Of a stretch of 64,000 nucleotides of DNA, positions 9,152-18,655 are shown in pieces. The DNA is from Amoeboaphelidium occidentale. Lineage: Eukaryota > Aphelidiomycota > Aphelidea. The stretch lies in assembly GCA_023515795.1 (NCBI GenBank), contig JALGPX010000039.1, forward strand, positions 13,160 through 77,159, read 5' to 3'. Below the pieces are notes generated by a model that saw only the letters and a list, made by a program, of their open reading frames with translations, did not search any database and was not told where the DNA came from. Position 1 is the first letter of the stretch. Every line of letters begins with the position of its first letter. The translations under genes and the position numbers were made by a program.

Positions 9152-10084
9152 CTATTTGGTGTCCATAAGGACCTGATTATGCTGCTCAATAAATTGCTGA
9201 ATGATCTTGTCGCTGTTCGTGTTAAGGTTGATAGTGGAAGCTTGCTGACAATGTACCAAAGATATTTCATACAACTTCATTAGATTCTCCTCATTAACTT
9301 CCACAAAGTTCTGTGCCAATAACTGTAAACAATTCTTAATTCTTGCCATTACAATTAACTGTTCAGAAGTAACATTTTCATCATTCTTATCAGAGTACAA
9401 AAGCTCTTGATTATTCTCAACCATTTCCATGGTAAGTTCTTGAAGCTCGCCAGCACATATCCAAACCATTCCATTAACACCGAGTATGAGCGATACTCCA
9501 AAAGGCAATTTGATAAAATGGTTCTTGCTTCTCTTTATCAAATAAGACGGAATATCCTGTACTAAAAATCCTGTTCGTAATTTCCTATACTTTAATGATC
9601 TCGTGTGAAGAGCAACAGAAGTATCTGAGGAAACCTGTTGTACTTCAGCAACCAATAAATCGCCCTCTTTAAAGAAGGTACGCATCTGCAGCTCATCACT
9701 TTCCAGTTTACGTCTCTGTGCACCACCAGGCAAATTAACGGCTGATAATTGAAGATTCGCGTACTGCGTCGAGTTTATGTCAACTTTCCATCGCTTCTGT
9801 TGCACTTCCACTATGCGACCGATAACAACATCGCCAACTTCTGCTTGATATCTTCCGAACTTTCGAGGCTGAACTGACACGAGCTTATTTACTTTTTCAA
9901 TTGTCCCAGCGACAGTGGAATACATGACATTTGGCTCAGCATCAGTCGAAAACGTCCCATGACCGCGCATATATTGGGGATCATCAGTTATCTTTTCACC
10001 AGGAGTCAAAAATACTTTCTTCTCATGTGGAAATACGCGAATAGCATCAGCTGCGTTACTTTTATTCTTTGGTGCAATAAACAT
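9152..10084 (-). CDS. RRP4: Exosome subunit RRP4 (EXOSC2)
   Basis: 310 residues. RRP4 is one of the cap subunits of the RNA exosome, combining an N-terminal region, an S1 domain and a KH domain. The sequence shows the expected PGEKITDDPQYMRGHGTF opening, the S1 domain from VGDVVIGRIVEVQQKRWKVDI through LQLSAVNLPGG, and FKEGDLLVAEVQ with TRSLKYRKLRTG. The KH-type part is FIKLPFGVSLILGVNGMVWI. The length is normal and the frame is unbroken. It sits between MED7 and the SLC35B gene, all on the minus strand. Confidence 0.95.
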   Translation of the reverse strand: MFIAPKNKSNAADAIRVFPHEKKVFLTPGEKITDDPQYMRGHGTFSTDAEPNVMYSTVAGTIEKVNKLVSVQPRKFGRYQAEVGDVVIGRIVEVQQKRWKVDINSTQYANLQLSAVNLPGGAQRRKLESDELQMRTFFKEGDLLVAEVQQVSSDTSVALHTRSLKYRKLRTGFLVQDIPSYLIKRSKNHFIKLPFGVSLILGVNGMVWICAGELQELTMEMVENNQELLYSDKNDENVTSEQLIVMARIKNCLQLLAQNFVEVNEENLMKLYEISLVHCQQASTINLNTNSDKIIQQFIEQHNQVLMDTK

Positions 10085-10151
10085 TCGATTGAGAGAATCA
10101 ATGATCAGAAGATCTTGTAAGAGATAAACTGACAGTTGAAATCATTCATGA

Positions 10152-10658
10152 CTACTGAGTACCCAAGGCTTGCTTACATTCAATGATAACTTGGCGACCT
10201 TGCTCAATCAAGTCCTTGCGAAACTGAGTCTGGGCCTGAAGGAATTCTGATAAAGACATTCTTCCTTGTGCTTCTCGAAAGCTGTTAATTAAGTAGAACA
10301 TGTTCAGAAGTATCACGTTCAAGTCTTCAATCTTCTTGTGGATTAACTCAGGGCTGCTTAAATTCTTTGTGATCATTTCCAATAATTCAAGGTAATTCAT
10401 CATTAAAGAGTCCAAGAGGCCATGGAGGCATTCTTTGCTCTTTTCAGTGTGGAGCATAGATGAGTCGAATAACTGATTTACGCCTGCTTCCTTCAAAGTC
10501 GGTGGTTTCGTGTCATCGCTCGAAGTCAAAAGCATTCCAAATGAAGAGTATTCATTCTCAGGTATTTCCGGTGGTTCATTGGCTTCACTTGACTCTGTGA
10601 ATTGTTTGTAGTATTTTGGCGGAGGCGGATAAATTGCAACGATTTCGTTTCCTTGCAT
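10152..10658 (-). CDS. MED7: Mediator subunit 7
   Basis: 168 residues from the ATG at 10658 (MQGNEIVAIYPPPPKYYKQF). MED7 belongs to the Mediator middle module and bridges activators to RNA polymerase II. The YPPPPKYYKQFT start is the hallmark of MED7. It is followed by a short Pro-rich linker and two helices (LMMNYLELLEMITKN, HKKIEDLNVILLNMFYLINSFREAQGR) that pair with MED21. The start codon lies two bases after the TGA of the upstream KBL gene on the same strand, which is exceptionally tight for a eukaryote. Confidence 0.92.
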   Translation of the reverse strand: MQGNEIVAIYPPPPKYYKQFTESSEANEPPEIPENEYSSFGMLLTSSDDTKPPTLKEAGVNQLFDSSMLHTEKSKECLHGLLDSLMMNYLELLEMITKNLSSPELIHKKIEDLNVILLNMFYLINSFREAQGRMSLSEFLQAQTQFRKDLIEQGRQVIIECKQALGTQ

Positions 10659-10660
10659 GA

Positions 10661-11881
10661 TCACAACTTGGAAATTTTATTATTACCGTTATTCAGTTCT
10701 TTACCAACAGAAATGAACGCATCGATTGCTCTTTTAACTTCTTCTGTTGAGTGGGCTGCAGATAACTGAACACGAATGCGGGCCTTTTCTTTTGGAACAA
10801 CAGGATAACTGAATCCAATAACATAAACACCTTTCTGTAACATCTTATCAGCAAATTCAGATGCTAGCTTTGCGTCTCCCAACATAACTGGCACAATAGC
10901 TTGGTTGCCCTGCAGTTTGAATCCGGCCTTCTTCATTTCACTGCGAAACAATTCCACGTTCTGAAACAACTTTCTACGGAGTTTAGCTCCTTCTTCACTC
11001 TGAACTATATCTAAAGCAGCAGCTGCGGAACCAACAACAGCTGGTGGTATACTATTGGAAAATAGGTATGGTCTTGCCTTTTGTCTCAGAACATCGATAA
11101 CGCCTTGCGACAATGATGTAGTGTAACCACCTGAAGCACCTCCAAGGGCTTTACCAAGCGTGGAATTAACAATATCAACTCTCTTTTCCACATTAAATAG
11201 TTCCGGTGTTCCTTTACCATTCTTCCCCAAGAAACCAGTGGCGTGACAATCATCAACAAAGACAAGAGCACCATACTTATCAGCCAAATCACAAATCTTG
11301 TCTAAAGGTGCCAAATCACCATCCATCGAGAACACACCGTCTGTTGCAATTAGTTTGAGTCTTGAACCTGCATTAGAAGCTTCTTTCAAACATTGCTCTA
11401 ATGATGCCATATCAGCATGCTTATATCTGAATCTCTTTGCTTTGCATAGTCTGACACCATCAATAATTGAAGCATGATTAAGTTCATCAGAGATAATCGC
11501 ATCTTCTTGGCTCAGGATGGCTTCAAACAGCCCAGCATTTGCGTCAAAGCATGAAGGATACAAAATCGTGTCGCTTGTTCCATGAAACTTTGTAATTGTA
11601 TTTTCCAGTTCCTTGTGGATAGACTGCGTACCACAAATGAAACGGACAGACGAAAGACCTGCGCCATACTTCAACAAGTACTGCTGTGAGCGTTCAACTA
11701 CTTTCGGATGAGAACTTAGACCCAAATAATTGTTGGCGCAAAAGTTTAAAACTGTATTGTCTTTAACAGTAATTGCTGTGCCTTGCTTTGAAGTTATGAT
11801 GCGTTCACTTTTGTAAGTTCCAGCAGCTTTAGATTCCTGTATAATTTGCCTTGTAATTTGTTCTAGTAAAGCTTTGCTCAT
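10661..11881 (-). CDS. KBL: 2-amino-3-ketobutyrate CoA ligase (glycine C-acetyltransferase)
   Basis: 406 residues. A PLP enzyme of the alpha-oxoamine synthase family that cleaves 2-amino-3-ketobutyrate with CoA into glycine and acetyl-CoA, the second step of threonine breakdown. It shows the full family pattern: NFCANNYLGLSSHPKV near the N-terminus, YGAGLSSVRFICGTQ, DELNHASIIDG, DDCHATGFLG, and the PLP lysine in NSTLGKALGGASGGY. The length and lack of extension resemble bacterial Kbl, and I see no strong mitochondrial targeting sequence, although the animal enzyme is mitochondrial. The gene is followed two bases later by MED7. Confidence 0.93.
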   Translation of the reverse strand: MSKALLEQITRQIIQESKAAGTYKSERIITSKQGTAITVKDNTVLNFCANNYLGLSSHPKVVERSQQYLLKYGAGLSSVRFICGTQSIHKELENTITKFHGTSDTILYPSCFDANAGLFEAILSQEDAIISDELNHASIIDGVRLCKAKRFRYKHADMASLEQCLKEASNAGSRLKLIATDGVFSMDGDLAPLDKICDLADKYGALVFVDDCHATGFLGKNGKGTPELFNVEKRVDIVNSTLGKALGGASGGYTTSLSQGVIDVLRQKARPYLFSNSIPPAVVGSAAAALDIVQSEEGAKLRRKLFQNVELFRSEMKKAGFKLQGNQAIVPVMLGDAKLASEFADKMLQKGVYVIGFSYPVVPKEKARIRVQLSAAHSTEEVKRAIDAFISVGKELNNGNNKISKL

Positions 11882-12057
11882 TCTGATGAATCGTGTGAAC
11901 GAGTGTAGATCTTGAAATGGTGTTTGTGATGGAGATATTTTACCGTTTCAATTGCGTCAAGCGTCGCGTGATGGTTGTTACTATTATCGTATGGTCCAAT
12001 CCTACAATTTGGGCTTGAAGATTGGGATAGCGCCTCGTGATTATTCTCATCTCAGAA

Positions 12058-13398
12058 ATGTTAATGAAGAATATCGTGTTCTCGTTAGTTCTTGCAGCAG
12101 CTGTTGTAACAGATCAGAGTCTCAGACACTTCAACAATGACATTATGGTTCCTCTCAGCACACAAGACCAATGGATAGTTGATCAAACAAACGTTCGTGT
12201 TAAGATGGCATGTGTTAATTGGCCATCACATATGGAGAATATGATACCGGAAGGTCTCGGTTCAAGTAGTATGTCACGTTTGGTTGATTTCATCGTTTCA
12301 ATGGGATTCAACTGTGTCAGGTTTCCATATGCTGTTGAAATGGTTGAAAGATTTCAAGATACTTTGGATACGAGAGTATACCAATGGATGAGTAAAGAAA
12401 GCAGAGAAGGATTATTTAAGAACAATCCAAAATACAACAACAAGACGACAATTTATGAGGTATTCTCTGATGCAATGAACATGATGAAACAGAAGGGTCT
12501 TATGGTGTTTCTTGATAATCACGTTTCAAAGGCAACTTGGTGCTGCCCTGAGTTTGATGGTAACAGATTTTGGGAGAGAGAATGGTTTCCAGTTGATGGT
12601 TGGGTAAATTCTTTGAAAAGTTTGGCTGTTTTAGTTAAAGAACAAGGATGGAATCACGTTGTAGGTTTTGGTTTGAGAAATGAAGTATTTACAGTTAATC
12701 CTAATGCTGATTCTATGTGGTTCAAGTTTATGCGTATTGGTATGCATGCAGTCCACGAAACAAATCCTGATTTATTGGTTGTTGTTGGAGGTCAGAACTT
12801 TGCAAGCAAATTCACTCAAATGTTTAGCCAGGATTTAGTAGATGATACATTCCCTGAGAGCATCAGACGTAAAATTGTTTATGAGTTCCATTATTACAAC
12901 CAATTCTATGTTGGATACTGGTGGAACAAAGTTGGCGGCGCGATCACTTGTTTCGGTATGAAGTGGTTCTTGAATTCAAATATTGGTTTCCTAACTAAGC
13001 CTGGTCACAAATACACAGGCCCTATATGGTTAAGTGAGTTTGGTCTTAATATTACAGATTACAAAGAAGACAAGAGCACAAATGATAATCAATGGTTGAA
13101 TTGTTTGACTGAATGGATGACTGAGCACGATGTTGATTTCGGTTATTGGGTATTGAATGGACGTCACTATTTCAGAGAAACAAAGCCATTTAATGCTTCT
13201 TTTGACTTTGTGGAAAATTGGGGTCTTCTATGCGATGATCACAACTGTACCAGAAATGATGAAATCATTTCTCGCATTAAGCCTCTAATGAAAATGACAC
13301 AAGGCCCTGGAGTTGAGTATTCATTAGAAGCATTCATGCAAGAAGAAGTCGAAGAAGAAAAGCACGTTGGAGAAAATCGTTTAGTGTTTCAAAATTAA
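12058..13398 (+). CDS. Secreted GH5-type glycoside hydrolase, copy 1
   Basis: 446 residues from the ATG giving MLMKNIVFSLVLAAAVV, a signal peptide. The next downstream ATG (12064) is an equal option. The catalytic domain fits clan GH-A, family 5 cellulase-like: VKMACVNWPSHME near the start of the barrel, GFNCVRFPYA on strand 2, VFLDNHVSKATWCC on strand 3, GFGLRNEVF with the acid/base Glu, EFHYYNQF, and WLSEFGLNI with the nucleophile Glu. The substrate is probably a beta-1,4-glucan or related wall polymer; the exact activity is unknown. It is followed by a second copy on the same strand 168 bp later. Confidence 0.82.
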   Translation: MLMKNIVFSLVLAAAVVTDQSLRHFNNDIMVPLSTQDQWIVDQTNVRVKMACVNWPSHMENMIPEGLGSSSMSRLVDFIVSMGFNCVRFPYAVEMVERFQDTLDTRVYQWMSKESREGLFKNNPKYNNKTTIYEVFSDAMNMMKQKGLMVFLDNHVSKATWCCPEFDGNRFWEREWFPVDGWVNSLKSLAVLVKEQGWNHVVGFGLRNEVFTVNPNADSMWFKFMRIGMHAVHETNPDLLVVVGGQNFASKFTQMFSQDLVDDTFPESIRRKIVYEFHYYNQFYVGYWWNKVGGAITCFGMKWFLNSNIGFLTKPGHKYTGPIWLSEFGLNITDYKEDKSTNDNQWLNCLTEWMTEHDVDFGYWVLNGRHYFRETKPFNASFDFVENWGLLCDDHNCTRNDEIISRIKPLMKMTQGPGVEYSLEAFMQEEVEEEKHVGENRLVFQN

Positions 13399-13566
13399 AC
13401 TCACGAATAAACCACATTCTTTACAGCTAATTAAAGCATAACGTAGCGATAAACGTTTAGACACCATTTTTTGTCTCAAAGTTGTTGAAAATTTGGGAAA
13501 TGTCTTGCGATTTTTTACGTCTGCGATTTTTGTTCAATCTGCAAGCTTTTTTCCTGCACAGATCAC

Positions 13567-14898
13567 ATGAAGCTGATTTCCTTTTTAGCCCTCATAGTGG
13601 CAGCCCAGTCTGTTCTCGCTCAAAATCATAATGATGCTTTCTTGAGGCAAACATATGGAGAAGGATATCCACTGAAATACGTAGACCAGGTCGTTCTGCC
13701 TTTGACTACAAAAGGACAACATATCGTTGATCAATTAGGTAATCGCGTGAAGCTTGCTTGTGTTAATTGGGCCGCGCACATGGAATCCCTTTTACCGGAA
13801 GGCTTGGCTGATAATACGCCAAAGTTCTACGCTAAATTTATCAGACAGACAGGATTCAATTGTGTCCGATTTACATTCAGTGGAGATTTCGTTGATATGC
13901 GTGGTATGGCTCTTGGACTTACTCAGGCGCGCGTCGATAACTCTGAGCGTGGTATTACGGAAGATGATTTTCAAAGTGTTTTGCGTGTGAATAATTACAC
14001 AAGCAATACGCCTTTGCGACAAGTGTTGTATGATACAATGAACGCTCTGAAAGAAGAAAACATTTTCGTGATATTGGATAATCATGTATCCAAAGCAACG
14101 TGGTGTTGTCCATTGTTTGATGGTAATCGTTTCTGGGGCGACAAGTGGTTCGAAGTGGAATCATGGTTAAGACAACTTCGGATGGCAACAGAAATGGTTC
14201 GTCAAAATGGATGGACTAACGTTATTGGCATTGGTTTGAGAAATGAAGTGTTTACATTGACAAGATGGAATGCAGAAGATTTATGGTTTCAGTTTATGCG
14301 AATGGGCGCACAAGAAGTTCATGCTGTCGACAAAAACATGCTTCTTATTGTCGGCGGATTGAGATTTGCTTCCAAATTTACTCAGCTGCGAAGAGAGCCA
14401 TTGTTTTCAAAGACAAGCTCGATTTCTCAACAAGTGGTCTATGAGTTCCACTTTTACAACCGATTCTACGTTCGATTCTTCTGGCCAATTCTGCGATGGT
14501 CAGGAACATGCGCTCTTATGAAGACATTCTTGCATTACTACGTTGGATTCATTCTCGATGATGATCAAGCTGAGTATTACGGTCCTATATTTGCATCTGA
14601 GTTTGGTTTTGATTTCGATACATTCAAAAGAGGCCATATTGACCATGACTGGTTAAATTGTTTGGAACATTTCATAGGAAAGGAAAGAGATTTAGATTTT
14701 GGTGTTTGGCAATTGCATGGAAAGTACTACTTCAGACTCGGCGAAGGATACAAGTCCTTCGATACATTTGGTGTTTTGAACAATCAGAATGATGGAGTTC
14801 GTTCTCAGTTTGCGTTAGATTCAATTTCAAACTTGCTAAGAGTTCATACTGGAAGAAATATAGACCGCGTGATTATAAAAGAACAAGTATTGGAATAG
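13567..14898 (+). CDS. Secreted GH5-type glycoside hydrolase, copy 2
   Basis: 443 residues with a signal peptide (MKLISFLALIVAAQSVLA). It is a paralogue of the preceding gene and shares all landmarks: VKLACVNWAAHME, GFNCVRFTFS, VILDNHVSKATWCCPLFDGNRFW, GIGLRNEVF (acid/base Glu), EFHFYNRF, and ASEFGFDFD with the nucleophile Glu. The two proteins agree strongly around the active site but differ elsewhere, so the tandem duplication is not recent. Copy 2 has a longer N-terminal leader before the barrel. It is convergent with NMD3, with stop codons 11 bp apart. Extracellular wall-polymer degradation is the likely role. Confidence 0.82.
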   Translation: MKLISFLALIVAAQSVLAQNHNDAFLRQTYGEGYPLKYVDQVVLPLTTKGQHIVDQLGNRVKLACVNWAAHMESLLPEGLADNTPKFYAKFIRQTGFNCVRFTFSGDFVDMRGMALGLTQARVDNSERGITEDDFQSVLRVNNYTSNTPLRQVLYDTMNALKEENIFVILDNHVSKATWCCPLFDGNRFWGDKWFEVESWLRQLRMATEMVRQNGWTNVIGIGLRNEVFTLTRWNAEDLWFQFMRMGAQEVHAVDKNMLLIVGGLRFASKFTQLRREPLFSKTSSISQQVVYEFHFYNRFYVRFFWPILRWSGTCALMKTFLHYYVGFILDDDQAEYYGPIFASEFGFDFDTFKRGHIDHDWLNCLEHFIGKERDLDFGVWQLHGKYYFRLGEGYKSFDTFGVLNNQNDGVRSQFALDSISNLLRVHTGRNIDRVIIKEQVLE

Positions 14899-14908
14899 AA
14901 TCTATTGA

Positions 14909-16477
14909 TTATGACATTTGATCAGGTTGTGCATCAATTTCAAGTTCATCCATCAATTCCGCTAAATCAACCTCTCCTTCTCCCTTCTGTGCCTTTAAGA
15001 TCTGTTCCTGTGGAGCTCTTGGATTCTTAAATAGATGAACCATATCTCTCATATCCTTATCTGCTTCCAAGTCTTGCATAAATCCTTCAAAATCATCATC
15101 GCGACCATCATCAGTGCTCATCATACTTTCTGCTTTTTCTCTGGCCAATCGCTTCAATTTGAACACTCTTCCCTTGGACTTGGAACCAAAGTGTATCCTC
15201 TTCACCAAAACGACATCAGGCATTTGATGATAAGCTGAAGAACTCTGTGTTGCTTGATAGTATGCATCAAACAAGTCAGAGTTGAAATTCACATTGGATA
15301 AATCATAACCTTGAACATAGTCGCCTTCCTTCAAGTATCCACCCAAGTGAGTTCTAGTAATATACGTGGTTGACATGTCAATATCAAGATCATCCTCAGT
15401 TAGTGATTTCTTTTCTTTTGTTGTGCGCATACATTTTGCTACAGTAACATCAGCCAATTGCATACGCCCATTAGTAGAAGTTTGGTTTAACGGTTCGACT
15501 TCTAAAACATAGAATTCGGACATTCTGGATGAACCTGATGCACCAGCTTCCATCAATGCAGTAAATGGTTGTCTCCAGTAAACATTACCAGACAAATCAG
15601 CACTCTTCATTGTGCGAACATCCAAAAGCTGAACTAAACTACCACTAATTCTCTGGCACAGGACTAATGGATTGATGTTACCTAACTGTCTTGCAAGATT
15701 CAAAGGCAGAACAACCAAATCATTCTTGCAAATCGGAACAATCTCTGCAGTGAACGTGAACCTATACTGCGCAGTACCATTCTTTATGTCTGTAGACATC
15801 AACTGCTGACTGTTCTGAGTCCTTAGAGGAACACATGACTGTAGGAACTGCAAAAACTGAACAGCGTGTTGCTTCTGAGCAAAGAAGAAATCCAAACCAT
15901 CCTTGCTCTCCTTAATATTCAGACAATTCTGATGGGCCTGGTGCTTCAAGATTAGCTGTTCCAAGAACAAGAACGTTTTCTTATGAGACACCTTCTGTCT
16001 CGCCTGAACCACAGCTGTCCAAGTATTTTGAGCCATTTGACGCTGACAAGCATTGCACATCATTGGAGCCACAACAGCCTCAACCTGAAACGTCTGCTGA
16101 AGTATAGTGGACGTGAATACTTCCTTCTGGATAGTCAATTTTACGCGAATACGACGTGAATGAGGTTCTGTCCATAAGAACGAAGCATCAATTAGACGAA
16201 CTTGCGATAATCCTTTCAGTTTCTTCAACAACAACGCCAAAAGTTCTCTGCTTTCCAACTGGCAGGACATCCACGTGTTTGGAGGCTGCAAGTATCTGTC
16301 GCAGTTCTTGCACCAGTTCACATTGATTTGCTTCGGAATCTCGGCTGTGATATCAACCTGTGCTCTTATGCAATTGACACATGTATTGGCTGGATTAGGT
16401 GGAATAGGCGTGCCACACTGACAACACAATATCATGCGTTCGTTCTCGCGATACTCATCCTGCTGCATTGGGTCCAT
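14909..16477 (-). CDS. NMD3: 60S ribosomal export adaptor NMD3
   Basis: 522 residues. NMD3 binds the nascent 60S subunit and links it to the exportin CRM1. The N-terminus carries the expected zinc-binding cysteine pairs (CCQCGTPIP, CVNC, WCKNCDRYLQPP, MCNACQRQ). Typical NMD3 runs follow, such as RLIDASFLWTEPHSRRI and HKKTFLFLEQLILKH. The acidic, Leu-rich C-terminus (DLAELMDELEI) resembles the nuclear export signal region. Unbroken and of normal length. It is divergent to nothing nearby: the next gene, NC2-beta, lies 60 bp upstream on the same strand. Confidence 0.95.
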   Translation of the reverse strand: MDPMQQDEYRENERMILCCQCGTPIPPNPANTCVNCIRAQVDITAEIPKQINVNWCKNCDRYLQPPNTWMSCQLESRELLALLLKKLKGLSQVRLIDASFLWTEPHSRRIRVKLTIQKEVFTSTILQQTFQVEAVVAPMMCNACQRQMAQNTWTAVVQARQKVSHKKTFLFLEQLILKHQAHQNCLNIKESKDGLDFFFAQKQHAVQFLQFLQSCVPLRTQNSQQLMSTDIKNGTAQYRFTFTAEIVPICKNDLVVLPLNLARQLGNINPLVLCQRISGSLVQLLDVRTMKSADLSGNVYWRQPFTALMEAGASGSSRMSEFYVLEVEPLNQTSTNGRMQLADVTVAKCMRTTKEKKSLTEDDLDIDMSTTYITRTHLGGYLKEGDYVQGYDLSNVNFNSDLFDAYYQATQSSSAYHQMPDVVLVKRIHFGSKSKGRVFKLKRLAREKAESMMSTDDGRDDDFEGFMQDLEADKDMRDMVHLFKNPRAPQEQILKAQKGEGEVDLAELMDELEIDAQPDQMS

Positions 16478-16536
16478 TGTGCTATGCTGTTGAGGTTGCG
16501 ATCTGATTGAATAAGCAAAAACAAAGAATGGAATTT

Positions 16537-16953
16537 CTATTGCGGCCCACTACCCATCATCTTTTGTCGAGCCTGATTAAATAATTCCTCTTGTTGTTTA
16601 AGTAATTCTTCTTCTGTTAGTCCGCTGTTGCCAAATTTCGATGCGTTCGTCCTCTTTGTGTCTCTGTCCTTCAGTTCCTTCTTATGATCTTCGAAGGCTG
16701 CTTTCAGATCATCAATGTACTCTTCAAAGCCCAGATTCTTGACAGCCTGCATAACGTGCTCTGCGCTTATTGTTTTCTTTGTGGTCTTCTCGCAGACTGC
16801 ATTCGATTCCGTAGCGATCAAATGGACAAATTCCACACAGGCATCCATCAGAAGATCCTTCGTTTCCTTAGCATAGACGATATCATCCGGTTTCATTTCA
16901 TCTATTAGTTTATAAACAGTCGCTCGCGGTAAATTCAAATCGTCCTCCTCCAT
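16537..16953 (-). CDS. DR1: NC2-beta / DR1 transcription repressor subunit
   Basis: 138 residues. A histone-fold protein that pairs with NC2-alpha (DRAP1) to clamp TBP on DNA and repress TFIIA/TFIIB binding. It opens with DDLNLPRATVYKLIDEMKPDD, the typical DR1 start, then shows AKETKDLLMDACVEFVHLIATESN, TISAEHVMQAVKNLGFEEYI, and a short Gln/Glu-rich tail. The length is a little under the animal protein. One uninterrupted exon. Confidence 0.95.
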   Translation of the reverse strand: MEEDDLNLPRATVYKLIDEMKPDDIVYAKETKDLLMDACVEFVHLIATESNAVCEKTTKKTISAEHVMQAVKNLGFEEYIDDLKAAFEDHKKELKDRDTKRTNASKFGNSGLTEEELLKQQEELFNQARQKMMGSGPQ

Positions 16954-17227
16954 CGCAAAATCAAACAGCGAAAAAGGGGTTGAGGTGGTTTCATGGTTTC
17001 GGATTATGAAGACAGGTTGCGCTTATGATAAATAGCATCAGGAAAGATGATACATGCACGAGAGCGGTAGCTTGTTTTTACTGTAAATCATTGAGATATC
17101 CTGCGGTGAGACAGTGATCTAACGAACAATCTCTGATACACTCAGACGGTATCATCCCGCTCGACGAATTCCTTACATTCAATAAAGAATCCTTCACACA
17201 AAAGGGCGATAATTTATTCAATATCGT

Positions 17228-18483
17228 TCAGTAAACTTCTTCATTGTTGTCCGACTCTCCTGCTTTAGGAGAACAATCGTAGGCATTGAAGAAAAGAACC
17301 TTATCAGTTGTATCTTCAGGAACTGAAGTAACTTGATCGATTGTTGCAGTGTCAGCCAAACGCTTCTTCAATTCAACAGGAGATAAATCAAACTTTTCCA
17401 ATAATAAAGCAGCAGCACCTGCAACATGAGGAGTAGCTTGTGATGTACCAGAGTAAGTCAAGCCACTATTCTTGTCAGCAATACCAGCACCTCGAATATC
17501 AACACCTAAAATCAGTAAATGTCTGTTACGTAGGAAAATAAATTACCTGGAGCTAGAATATCGACACACGGTCCATAGTTGCTGAAACTTGCGAATTCTC
17601 CGTTCAAATTGATTGCACCAACTGTAATTGCTTCAGCAGCGCCAGATGGAGATGAAATACAAGCATCTTCAGCAAAATTACCAGCAGCGACAATGACAGG
17701 TAATCCTGCACTAACTGCTTTTCTAACAGAAGTTTCCAAAGCGACAGATTTAGGTCCACCCAAAGACATTGAAGCAACAGCCTTCTTGCTAGAGTTTTGG
17801 AAATGTTGAACACTCCAGTCTAGACCAGCAATAACACCAGCGTAAGATCCAGAGCCATTTTGGCTCAAAACTTTAACACCAATAACACTAGCACGCTTAG
17901 CCACGCCATATTTCCAACCGCAAATAATACTTGCACATTGTGTTCCATGAGAATTCAAATCATCACTACCTTCTTCAGGGAATGCATTAAAACCAGATTT
18001 AGCCTTGCCACCAGCGAATTCAGCATGATCAACCTTGATACCAGTGTCCAAAACATAAACAGTGACACCTTGACCAGCAGTAGATGGGTAAACATATCTA
18101 TCAACCCAATTCAATTCTCTCTGAGATATTCTAGCCAAGCCCCAAGGAGCACCTCTTTGAACTTTAGCAACAGAAACCTTTTGGTTCTTCTCAACCAGCA
18201 AAACATCATTGTCAACAAGTAAATCTGATACTTGATCTTGAGACAACTTTGCAGCAAAACCATGAGAATACACAAACATGGTATTATCAGCAAATTGACG
18301 ATCATGAGATGCCAAGAACTCTTCACCGGTCTTCTCTTTCAGAAGGACAATGTACTCACCAGGAATGATGTCGGAAGAATCATGATCATGTTGTTCAAAC
18401 TGAAACGTAACTTGGTTTCCAGTTGGAATGGTGAGAACAAGACTAACAAGTAATGTTGACAACAGCAGCAATGAGTTTATCAT
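17228..18483 (-). CDS. Secreted proteinase K-type subtilisin, copy 1
   Basis: 404 residues after removing one 41-bp intron (17506-17546, GTAATT...TTTTAG on the minus strand). The join gives LAPG-GVDIRGAGI in frame. A signal peptide (MINSLLLLSTLLVSLVL) is followed by an I9 propeptide (IPGEYIVLLKEKTG...) and the S8 catalytic domain. The Asp is in YVLDTGIKVDH, the His in NSHGTQCASI, and the Ser in SGTSQATPHVAG. The gene is divergent from a second subtilisin; 172 bp separate the start codons. Family members are secreted endopeptidases, used by many fungi and protists for nutrition or host penetration. That role is inference here. Confidence 0.93.
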
Positions 18484-18655
18484 GTTCGTTATGGCAAAAT
18501 TATTTGTCTATTTAAGAAAATCTCAGTGGGAAACGAGAGCTGCGTGCTCCGTCAGGTTTGCCGTGGGCGTCGTGGCAGGCCAAACAAGTCCCCCAGCGCC
18601 AGCAGCGGCAAAAACAACGTCAGCAGAAACGTAATCATCCTGTTTCTCACTGAAG
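18484..18655. promoter_or_regulatory. Divergent promoter region between two subtilisins
   Basis: The 172 bp between the two subtilisin start codons must hold both promoters and leaders. I see no recognisable TATA box. The right part is unusually GC-rich for this window (around 18540-18620, with CGTGGGCGTCGTGGC and CCAGCGCCAGCAGCGG). Co-regulation of the pair is inferred from the arrangement only. Confidence 0.4.
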
